This document shows positions 1-6,001 of a stretch of 64,000 nt of DNA, one piece after another. The number at the start of each line of letters is the position of its first letter. The first letter of the stretch is position 1. The notes below the pieces were generated by a model. The model was not told the DNA's origin and made no database searches. It saw nothing but the letters and a program-made list of their open reading frames with translations. The stretch is from positions 1 through 64,000 of the forward strand of contig CAIYVZ010000127.1 in NCBI GenBank assembly GCA_903929755.1. The letters run 5' to 3'. The position numbers and the translations under genes were made by a program. This DNA comes from an uncultured Acidobacteriia bacterium (GTDB lineage Bacteria; Acidobacteriota; Terriglobia; Bryobacterales; Bryobacteraceae).

Positions 1-123
1 GACCTTCACTCGGATGCTTCGGCCAGCGAGGACGCCGAATGGCGCGCCATGGGCATGCACCGGGTGGAGGCGGCTTACGCGGCGGAAGATGCCGTGTACG
101 AGAAATTGATGGAATGCGACTGA
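1..123 (+). CDS. C-terminal fragment of an unidentified small protein
   Basis: The window opens inside an open frame (frame 1) that ends at TGA 121-123 and gives 40 residues. The tail is acidic and contains DAEWRAMGM and AAEDAVYEKLMECD. The start lies outside the window, so the family cannot be assigned. The short acidic tail, directly upstream of antitoxin-like and toxin-like remnants, would fit another small antitoxin, but that is a weak composition-based guess. Confidence 0.45.
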   Translation, partial: DLHSDASASEDAEWRAMGMHRVEAAYAAEDAVYEKLMECD

Positions 124-216
124 ACGTTCCCTGAGCAGGCGATACCCGTACCATTTGCTATCCTCTCAGCAAGATTCGTCAGCAAGACTGGCCTGTCCCA
201 TGTCGAACTGAGTGGC

Positions 217-435
217 GTGATAGACGAAAACCATAGCCTCAGAGCCGAAGGATATCCCCTCCGGATCTGCGCGTGGATTCCGGACGATCCTGAGCGCACA
301 ACTTCGACCAGTGATGACGTTGAACCCACTCTCTGGATGAAGGGCGTTGCCGCCGAATGGAACGATGGACTGGCCGATATCCTGGAGGACATCTATACCA
401 TGGGGGACGGTCAGCCAGCGGATGAGGCCCGGTGA
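217..435 (+). CDS. Antitoxin-like small protein, possibly missing its start
   Basis: This is a 72-residue frame beginning at GTG 217. The same frame is open back to the stop at 121-123, and the conserved-looking part already starts before the GTG (VELSG followed by VIDENHSL). The layout, a beta-strand-like N-terminus, a central DDPE segment and a C-terminal EDIYTMGDGQP, resembles small antitoxins encoded just before MazF/PemK toxins; this is a judgement from memory of such families. An ATG at 200-202 lies one frame off the conserved part, so a one-base change may have cost the original start. The stop overlaps a GTG at 432-434 that opens the next, broken frame, a typical antitoxin-toxin coupling. 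Confidence 0.42.
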   Translation: MIDENHSLRAEGYPLRICAWIPDDPERTTSTSDDVEPTLWMKGVAAEWNDGLADILEDIYTMGDGQPADEAR

Positions 436-755
436 CATACTCCTCGCCAGGTTTCCGTTTCGCGCATTTTGAACCTGACATTTGACACGAGTCAAGTACG
501 CGATTGGCGCGGGTTCCGTGAACGTGTCAGGACCTACCCTTTGAAGGACGGAAGATTAGCGAGGACTGACGGCGTCATAGCCGTTATGCGCGAGAATACA
601 TGCGTTCGTGGAAGAACGGGATCCCGATCTGGGGAGATGGCCGGTCGCTCGTATGGCGCTCGGAACAGACGGTGTTCCTGGCGATGACTCCTCCGAACTC
701 CGCATCCGCACGATTTACTAATCTCGATATACTACTGCGCCCCCGAATCCCTTGA
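432..755 (+). pseudogene. Frameshifted remnant, possibly a MazF/PemK-type toxin
   Basis: GTG 432 overlaps the preceding TGA (GTGA). It opens a frame reading VTYSSPGFRFAHFEPD before TGA 483-485. A continuation with FDTSQVRDW and RTDGVIAVM sits in frame 1 (about 481-590). A protein-like stretch with REYMRSWKNGIPIWGD and LVWRSEQTVFLAM returns to the first frame and ends at TGA 753-755. A frame change out and back looks like compensating indels in one decayed gene. The N-terminal pattern and the VIAVM strand are reminiscent of MazF/PemK mRNA interferases. The C-terminal part I do not recognise. Confidence 0.3.
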
Positions 756-780
756 CAGATCGGACCGCCTGCTGTTAAAT
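752..780 (+). promoter_or_regulatory. Sigma70-type promoter of the copper/redox operon
   Basis: TTGACA at 752-757 is a perfect -35 hexamer. After a 17-base spacer comes TTAAAT at 775-780, which matches four of six -10 positions. The expected transcription start (about 786-788) falls directly before the ATG at 789, and there is no purine-rich ribosome site, so the first gene may be translated from a leaderless or near-leaderless transcript. The -35 box overlaps the stop codon of the upstream remnant. Confidence 0.6.
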
Positions 781-788
781 CTTGATCC

Positions 789-1829
789 ATGACTACTGGG
801 CGTCGTGCATTTCTCGGACTAACAGGGTGGACGGCCGGCATCAGCGGTCTGCATGCGCTGCTCAACGTCAACTTCAGTGGACTCCGCGACAGCATGCGCT
901 CTCGCGACCGGCTCCAGACACTTGTCGTAGCAGGGTTGCCCGTCACTTGTAACCTGACGCTCCCGATCGCCTGCGCCGCGCGCAATATGGAACGCAGCTT
1001 CCGGGCGAACTTCGAATACAAGCGGTTCAACGGCTGGCCGGAAGTGAAAGAAGCCCTCATTTCTGGCCAGATCAACGCCGCCTACATGCTGGCGCCGCTG
1101 GTGATGGATCTGGTGACGAAGGACGTCCCGGTTAAGATCGTGTCCATCGGTCACCGGTCGGGTGCGGTCATCATGGTCCACAAGGAATCCAGCTACCGGA
1201 AGTTCCAGGATCTGGCCGGCAAGCGAATCGCCATCCCCAGCCGGTTCGCCGTCGATTTTCTCTTCCTCCGCAAAATGCTGGCGCGGGAAGGCATGTCGGA
1301 CAAGGACGTCAAGATCGTCGAGATGCCGCCTCCCGACATGCCCGCCGCGCTTTACGCCAAGGCCGTGGATGCTTACTGCACCGGCGAACCGTACGGCGCC
1401 GCGGCCCAGCGCGCCGGATACGCCGTTCCCCTGCGCATGACGCGCGACGAATGGCCCAACTACATCTGCTGCGTCCTCACCGTCCGCCAGGAGCTTATTG
1501 ATCAGAACCCCGACCTGGTGCAGGATCTCGTCAACCACGTGCAGGGAGCCGGTCGCTGGCTTGATTCTGACCGGGCACACCGGAGCAAGGCGGCCGAGAT
1601 CGCTGCCGACATCAAGTACTTCAATCAGGACAAGGCCGTGATCCAGTACGTGATGGATAATCCGACCGACCGCGTTACTTATGGAGATCTGCAGATGGTG
1701 AAAGAGGAATTTGACGACATGATGCAGCTTTCCATTCAAGCCGGAACGCTCAAGCGTCACGTTCCCTTCGAGAGCTACACGGACAGCCGTTTCATGAAGG
1801 CCGCGGTGCCGGCGCACATCGCGCTTTAG
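789..1829 (+). CDS. Tat-exported NrtA/CmpA-like substrate-binding protein
   Basis: The protein has 346 residues and starts with a twin-arginine signal (TTGRRAFLG, then a hydrophobic stretch). The body has the two-lobed NMT1/NrtA fold signatures: GQINAAYML, the DLAGKRIAIPS hinge, and AYCTGEPYG, which resembles the YC-x-GEPW segment of nitrate (NrtA) and bicarbonate (CmpA) binding proteins. It should sit in the periplasm and bind a small anion or cofactor. No ABC permease or ATPase is encoded nearby; instead it is followed by SCO1, cupredoxin-like and cytochrome genes at 0-16 base spacing. Ligand unknown. The start is supported by the promoter at 752-780 and by the complete Tat signal. The family is clear, but whether it transports or senses is not. 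Confidence 0.85.
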   Translation: MTTGRRAFLGLTGWTAGISGLHALLNVNFSGLRDSMRSRDRLQTLVVAGLPVTCNLTLPIACAARNMERSFRANFEYKRFNGWPEVKEALISGQINAAYMLAPLVMDLVTKDVPVKIVSIGHRSGAVIMVHKESSYRKFQDLAGKRIAIPSRFAVDFLFLRKMLAREGMSDKDVKIVEMPPPDMPAALYAKAVDAYCTGEPYGAAAQRAGYAVPLRMTRDEWPNYICCVLTVRQELIDQNPDLVQDLVNHVQGAGRWLDSDRAHRSKAAEIAADIKYFNQDKAVIQYVMDNPTDRVTYGDLQMVKEEFDDMMQLSIQAGTLKRHVPFESYTDSRFMKAAVPAHIAL

Positions 1830-1836
1830 TGGCTCA

Positions 1837-2451
1837 ATGAAGAAAGCGATCTTCTTCGGCATACTGATTCTTTCCCTGGCCGCGTTGGCAACCCGCTACG
1901 GACTTCGTCGCCCCGCGGAAGTCGAGCAAGGTCTTCGTTCCGGCACTTTCGACCCACCCCGCGAGGCTCCCGACTTCAGCCTGGACAGCTCCAATGGCAA
2001 GAAGGTGAGCCTGCGCGACCATCTGGGCAAGGTGGTCATCATCGAGTTCGGCTACACGTTCTGTGAAGATGTTTGCCCCGTCACGCTGGCTCACCTGACG
2101 GAGGCATATAAGAAGCTGGGGAGCGCGGCCCGCGACGTCCAGCTGATCTACGTGACGGTTGACCCGGCGCGTGACAATCCGGAACGCCTGCGCGAGCACC
2201 TGACTGCCTTCTATCCGACCTTCCTTGGCGCTACAGGTATTCCCGATGAGCTGCGGAGCGTTCAAAAAGCCTACGGCGTGGTCGCCAAGCAAGTGGTTTC
2301 CAAAAATCAGGCGCTGCCGTACGCGATGGATCATTCTTCGTCCTTGTTTCTGGTCGACCGGCAGGGAAAACTGCGCGGTCTGGTACCTTTCGGGACGCCC
2401 GCCAATGACATCGCCCATGATCTGGATTTCCTGTTGAAGAACGGATCATGA
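1837..2451 (+). CDS. SCO1/SenC family copper chaperone (thioredoxin fold)
   Basis: This 204-residue protein has an N-terminal membrane anchor or uncleaved signal (residues 3-19). Its thioredoxin-like domain carries the SCO copper site: Cys76 and Cys80 in TFCEDVC, and His166 in YAMDHSSS. Family members deliver copper to, or reduce the thiols of, the CuA site of cytochrome oxidases and of other copper enzymes. The FLVDRQGKL segment after the histidine is typical. It begins 7 bases after the binding-protein gene and overlaps the next start by 4 bases (ATGA), so it is translationally coupled in the operon. No oxidase subunit is encoded in the window, so the client is unknown. Confidence 0.92.
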   Translation: MKKAIFFGILILSLAALATRYGLRRPAEVEQGLRSGTFDPPREAPDFSLDSSNGKKVSLRDHLGKVVIIEFGYTFCEDVCPVTLAHLTEAYKKLGSAARDVQLIYVTVDPARDNPERLREHLTAFYPTFLGATGIPDELRSVQKAYGVVAKQVVSKNQALPYAMDHSSSLFLVDRQGKLRGLVPFGTPANDIAHDLDFLLKNGS

Positions 2452-2897
2452 GCGAGGCTCCACTCCGAACCGTTGGCCACTGGCTCGTCCGAGCCGTCCT
2501 CGGCGCGATCTTAACCGCAGTCCTGGCTGCCGCCTTCTGGCCAGTTACCTTCAGTTCGAAGGAAGAACTCTTCGAGATTCCCCAGGGCACCTGGGCTCGC
2601 CGGATGGCCGGCGATAAGCACGAGTATCTGCCGTCCGATATTTATCTGATGGTCGGCATTCATCACGTATTGAAGCTAAAAAACTCGGACGACGTGCCGC
2701 AGTTCTTCGGGCCGACCTTGCTGATGCCGAAACAGACCCTGAGCATACCTTTCACCAGACCATCGGAGAACTTCTTTTCCTGTACCGCACACGCGGACGG
2801 GCGGCTCCTGGTGGTAGTGGAAGCAACGCCGGTTTGGCCGTGGGAACGGCTCATCTGGCGAGTACGGCATATGGTACGCTCGTTTTCCAAACCATGA
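2448..2897 (+). CDS. Membrane-anchored cupredoxin-like protein
   Basis: The protein has 149 residues with one N-terminal membrane segment (about 13-31) and a small beta-rich periplasmic domain. Candidate copper ligands are His72/His73 in GIHHVLKLKN, and Cys112 and His115 in FFSCTAHADG. In classical type 1 cupredoxins a Met follows the His; here that region reads GRLLVVV, so the axial ligand is absent or comes from elsewhere. Both ends overlap neighbours by ATGA, which couples it to SCO1 and to the haem lipoprotein. It could be an electron carrier or a copper store. The fold assignment is inferred from the ligand pattern and is less certain than for the gene at 3276. Confidence 0.68.
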   Translation: MSEAPLRTVGHWLVRAVLGAILTAVLAAAFWPVTFSSKEELFEIPQGTWARRMAGDKHEYLPSDIYLMVGIHHVLKLKNSDDVPQFFGPTLLMPKQTLSIPFTRPSENFFSCTAHADGRLLVVVEATPVWPWERLIWRVRHMVRSFSKP

Positions 2898-3259
2898 GCG
2901 TGGTCCCGCTGAGCAACCGCTGGTGGCGCTCGCTCCTCCTGGGAGCCGTGGCCGTCTTTGCGTTCACCTCCTGTGATTCCCTTCCGTGGGAGCGGCGTGT
3001 CACCTACGCCGAAGCGCGGGAGGTGGTGGATCGGCGCTGCGTGGAATGCCACTCCGAGCAGAACACGAACCGAGCTTTCCCGATCGCCCCGCAGAGCGTC
3101 AAGCTCGACACCGCCGCGCAGATGAAACAGTACGCCAGGCGGATCCAGGTGCGTGTGGTGGAGGAAAGCACGATGCCGATTGTGAACATGAGCGGCATGA
3201 CCGACGAGGAACGTGCCCTTCTTGGCCGTTGGGTGAAGACGGGCGCTAAAATCCCGTAG
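2894..3259 (+). CDS. Small c-type haem lipoprotein
   Basis: I place the start at ATG 2894, which overlaps the previous TGA as ATGA; the frame is open further upstream. The 121-residue product has a hydrophobic signal ending in a lipobox-like FTSC (Cys27), one haem-attachment motif CVECH (Cys49, Cys52, His53) and a late Met-rich segment (TMPIVNMSGM) that could supply the axial ligand. After the haem it resembles the short cytochrome domains that end in a 'DEERALLGRWV' helix. It probably carries electrons at the outer face of the inner membrane, alongside the cupredoxin-like proteins made from the same operon. Confidence 0.85.
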   Translation: MSVVPLSNRWWRSLLLGAVAVFAFTSCDSLPWERRVTYAEAREVVDRRCVECHSEQNTNRAFPIAPQSVKLDTAAQMKQYARRIQVRVVEESTMPIVNMSGMTDEERALLGRWVKTGAKIP

Positions 3260-3275
3260 CGTGTAGGATCACTTT

Positions 3276-3698
3276 ATGGACGCCAGCAATCTCAAACGTC
3301 AGGCAATCTACGTCGTCATCGGCGCTCTCGGCTGTATTCTGGTTTGGAAAGCCGCACCGCTCTTAGACATATTTCGTCCCGCGCAACAGTCGGCCCCCGC
3401 TGTTGCGAAGGTGACCCCAGGGCCCAACGCGCCTCCCGGGTCGGTGCTGGTAAACATCACGATGGTGGGGTTCGATCCTGAGGTGATCGAGGCAAAAGTC
3501 GGCCAGCCGCTGAAACTGGCGTTCTATCGGCCCAACGAGGCAAACTGTGCGCGTGAAGTGGTATTCCCCGATCTTGGAATACAGAAAGAGCTTCCGCCAG
3601 GCGAAACGGTGGTTGTGGATATTACGCCTACAAAGACCGGCCCTCTCGTTTTTGAATGCGGTATGAAGATGCTCAAGGGACAACTGATCGTTCGATGA
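3276..3698 (+). CDS. Membrane-anchored cupredoxin (Cupredoxin_1 type)
   Basis: This 140-residue protein has an N-terminal membrane anchor (about 10-30), a Pro/Ala-rich linker and a cupredoxin-fold domain. Conserved metal-ligand candidates are Cys91 (NEANCAREVVF), Cys128, Met130 and Met132 (FECGMKMLKG). This Cys plus CxMxM layout is typical of the Cupredoxin_1 family, found as stand-alone proteins or fused to copper ATPases. Its start lies 16 bases after the haem lipoprotein and it is the last gene of the operon. It most likely binds copper in the periplasm, and may be the copper source or sink for SCO1. Confidence 0.85.
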   Translation: MDASNLKRQAIYVVIGALGCILVWKAAPLLDIFRPAQQSAPAVAKVTPGPNAPPGSVLVNITMVGFDPEVIEAKVGQPLKLAFYRPNEANCAREVVFPDLGIQKELPPGETVVVDITPTKTGPLVFECGMKMLKGQLIVR

Positions 3699-3717
3699 CT
3701 GGGCGGTATTAAAAACG

Positions 3718-3953
3718 ATGATCAGCCGCTACATCAACGAGGCCATGAAGAGGGCTCGCTACAAGCTGCTCCCGGATCAGACGTGCTTTGGGGAGATCCC
3801 GGGGGGCCTGGCGTGTGGGCGAATGAAGCTACGCTCGACTGTTGCCGACAGGTACTACAGGAAGTGCTCGAGGAGTGGCTGCTCCTGAAGCTTCGTGACC
3901 GCGACCCGATTCCCAGCCTTGGTCGCGTCCGTTTGCCAGTAAAGGCAGCCTGA
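3718..3953 (+). pseudogene. Frameshifted HicB-like antitoxin
   Basis: ATG 3718 opens MISRYINEAMKRARYKLLPD followed by GEIPGG, the N-terminal HicB pattern (substrate-like RNase-H fold strand pair). Around 3805-3812 the frame must change to continue: GVWANEATLDCCRQVLQEVL then EEWLLLKLRDRDPIPSL, ending at TGA 3951-3953. The two halves join into one normal HicB of about 78 residues. Unshifted, the first frame runs on to an unrelated stop near 3888. This reads as a recently broken antitoxin of a HicBA toxin-antitoxin pair. Confidence 0.7.
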
Positions 3954-3960
3954 TCCGAAA

Positions 3961-4089
3961 ATGGAACCCGTTCCCCGCCGTGAACTGGTGAGAAAGTTTC
4001 GTGGGTTGGGATTTGCCGGTCCGGTTTCGGGCGGCAAATCCGTCGCCAATAATCCGCGTCAGCAAGCGTTCAAGTGCGCCAGCAAATAA
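3961..4089 (+). pseudogene. Truncated HicA-like toxin
   Basis: It begins 7 bases after the HicB remnant. The first 27 residues (PRRELVRKFRGLGFAGPVSG then GKS) match the N-terminus of HicA mRNA interferases, including the RRLRxLGFxGPxSGGK pattern. The catalytic His and the rest of the double-stranded-RNA-binding-like domain are missing: after GGKS the frame runs 15 unrelated residues to TAA 4087-4089, inside the 3' end of the convergent hydrolase gene. The toxin is therefore probably inactive. The join between HicA-like and hydrolase sequence marks a rearrangement point near 4040-4060. Confidence 0.62.
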
Positions 4090-4874
4090 GCGTTCACTTC
4101 ATTCGCCCGCACCATCGGGGCTCCGTGTGAAGCTCCCCGGATTTCTACATACTTCGCACCCGGAATCCCCTCTGCCAGCGCGCGCCCGAACTTCGCCGGA
4201 GCAATCTGATCGAGCTCCGCGGACACCACCAGGGTCGGAATTCCGGCCAACTCCTTCAATCGCGGCGTCGTATCATGCGCCGACAGGGCATTTAACTGCC
4301 GAATCGCCTTCGGCGGATGGTTCGCCAAATCATGCCCGAACCACACCGCCAGCTTTTCCGCCAGCGCCGCCCGTGCCACCGGATCCGCCGGTACTTCATT
4401 CGGAGGCAGCACCATCTGCAAGAACGCCTTTCGCCGCCCCGCCGCAGTCCCCACCCAGGTCCGAATCCCTGTAAAGAACCGAAACGGCGTCAGGCTCGTG
4501 GCATCCTTGCCCTTTGACACGGTACACAGCAGCGTCAGGCTCTTCACCCGGTTTCGCGCCCGCAGCGCCACTTCCTGCGCAATCACGCCGCCCATGGAAT
4601 GCCCCACCACATGCGCCGAGTCCCAGCCCTGCGCGTCCAGCAGCGCGAGCGCATCCTCTGCCAGTTGGGGAATGGTAATCTTCGCCCCCACGGGCTGGCT
4701 CTTGCCCAGGCCGCGGTTATCATACGTGAGGCAAGTGAACCCGGGGGCGAGGGCAGGCAACTGGGGGAGCCAGCCTGAGCCGAGCACCCCCACTCCCTGA
4801 ATCATCAGCACCGGAGGGCCACTACCCTCCAGCACGTACGACAGATTACAGCCTTTGTGCGGTAAAACGGCCAT
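4059..4874 (-). CDS. Alpha/beta-fold hydrolase
   Basis: The 271-residue cytoplasmic protein is a standard alpha/beta hydrolase. It has an oxyanion strand (PVLMIQGVG), the nucleophile elbow GHSMGG (Ser93), an acid residue at Asp222 in AELDQIAP and the catalytic His250 in GASHG. The YDNRGLGKS segment is typical of the epoxide-hydrolase/haloperoxidase/beta-ketoadipate enol-lactonase branch. There is no signal peptide. The substrate cannot be read from the sequence. The 3' end overlaps the truncated HicA remnant by 31 bases, and the start lies 3 bases from the end of the upstream TIM-barrel gene, so these two are co-transcribed. Confidence 0.88.
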   Translation of the reverse strand: MAVLPHKGCNLSYVLEGSGPPVLMIQGVGVLGSGWLPQLPALAPGFTCLTYDNRGLGKSQPVGAKITIPQLAEDALALLDAQGWDSAHVVGHSMGGVIAQEVALRARNRVKSLTLLCTVSKGKDATSLTPFRFFTGIRTWVGTAAGRRKAFLQMVLPPNEVPADPVARAALAEKLAVWFGHDLANHPPKAIRQLNALSAHDTTPRLKELAGIPTLVVSAELDQIAPAKFGRALAEGIPGAKYVEIRGASHGAPMVRANEVNAYLLAHLNAC

Positions 4875-4877
4875 TTG

Positions 4878-5888
4878 TTACGCCATCAGGATATTGCGGC
4901 AATACTCCAGGCACTTGGCCACTTCGATCACCGAATCGGTACCCTGATACTCGTACTCAATGTCGGCGGGGAAGTTGTACTTCTCCTGACGCATCAGCAG
5001 CAGGACGTCCTTGATTTTGGTCTGGCCTTCGCCCCAGCGCACGTTGGCGCCGCGCCCGCCTGCCGGGTTCTTAAACCGGTCTTTCAGGTGGATATTGGTG
5101 ATCCGGTCGTGGTGCTCCTTGATGTATGCGATCGGGTCGTAACCGGCAGCCGTAAAGTGGCCGATATCCAGATTTACGCCGATGTACTTGCTGTAGGACA
5201 TGATCTTGGCGAAGCTCTCGGGCGTAGCGAACTGTTCTGCATCTTCCACCGCGTCATGCCCGTGGCCGCCCCACATGATCTTGTACTTATCGGCGAACGG
5301 GGCAACGCGTTTCGCGACGGCAACCGTGGAACTGGACGTGATGGACTGTACGCCGAGCGCCTGAGCCATGCGGAAGGAGTAGTCAATTTCGGCGTCGGTC
5401 GCGCTGACGGGCAGGTTGTAGCACAGAATGCGCAGGTCGATGCCGGCGTCGTCGAACTGCTTGCGGACGCCTTTGTAGGTGTCCATGCTGACACTGGCGC
5501 GGAACTTTTCGAGGGCCTCAGTAGCCACCTTGCGGGCTTCCGCTGCGGCAGCCTGTTGTTCGGGCGTCATCTGGCTGCGGCCACGTCCACCGCCACCAAA
5601 AGCGGGACCGGCGGGGGCTCCAGCCAGAGCTTCGGCGTGGTTCGACATCAGCTCGCAGCAGGTAATACCGAGCTTCTTCATAGTCGGGATAAGATCCTGC
5701 GCGGTCACACCCTGGCGAAAGCTATAGGTGATGACGCCGATCTGGACGCCATTGAAGGTCGACTTCAGAGGGGGTGGGGGAGCGCCGCGTCCGGGTCCGC
5801 CGGGCCCACCGGCAGGGGCCTGCGCCAGGGCCATGGCTGCAGAGGCTGCGCTCAGGGCGACCTTGCCAAAATCTCTTCGTGAATGCAT
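4878..5888 (-). CDS. Tat-exported xylose-isomerase-like TIM barrel
   Basis: This 336-residue protein belongs to the sugar phosphate isomerase/epimerase (AP-endonuclease-2 type) TIM-barrel superfamily. The N-terminus MHSRRDFGK and an Ala-rich hydrophobic stretch form a Tat-like signal. Barrel landmarks include NGVQIGVITYSFR (strand 1), GVNLDIGHFTAAG and ITNIHLKDR with metal-ligand-type Asp/His/Glu residues, and a final PADIEYEY. Two low-complexity Gly/Pro tracts interrupt it: one after the signal (about 26-38) and one near 95-105 (GGGGRGRS). It probably acts on a sugar or inositol-type substrate outside the cytoplasm. It is a paralogue of the gene at 41156. Confidence 0.85.
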   Translation of the reverse strand: MHSRRDFGKVALSAASAAMALAQAPAGGPGGPGRGAPPPPLKSTFNGVQIGVITYSFRQGVTAQDLIPTMKKLGITCCELMSNHAEALAGAPAGPAFGGGGRGRSQMTPEQQAAAAEARKVATEALEKFRASVSMDTYKGVRKQFDDAGIDLRILCYNLPVSATDAEIDYSFRMAQALGVQSITSSSTVAVAKRVAPFADKYKIMWGGHGHDAVEDAEQFATPESFAKIMSYSKYIGVNLDIGHFTAAGYDPIAYIKEHHDRITNIHLKDRFKNPAGGRGANVRWGEGQTKIKDVLLLMRQEKYNFPADIEYEYQGTDSVIEVAKCLEYCRNILMA

Positions 5889-6001
5889 GGTGGTACTCCT
5901 TCAGTTGAAAGCGAGAATGTCTGGCTTCAGGCTACCAGACCAAACGCCAGAGAGCCTGGTTACGCGAAACGGGAATTGTCGTAAAGTCGTAGTACATCTT
6001 A

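Noticed and set aside
789-3698. Reading the NrtA-like protein as part of a nitrate ABC transporter operon
   Set aside because: No permease or ATPase lies within the window on either side, and the following genes are copper and haem proteins.
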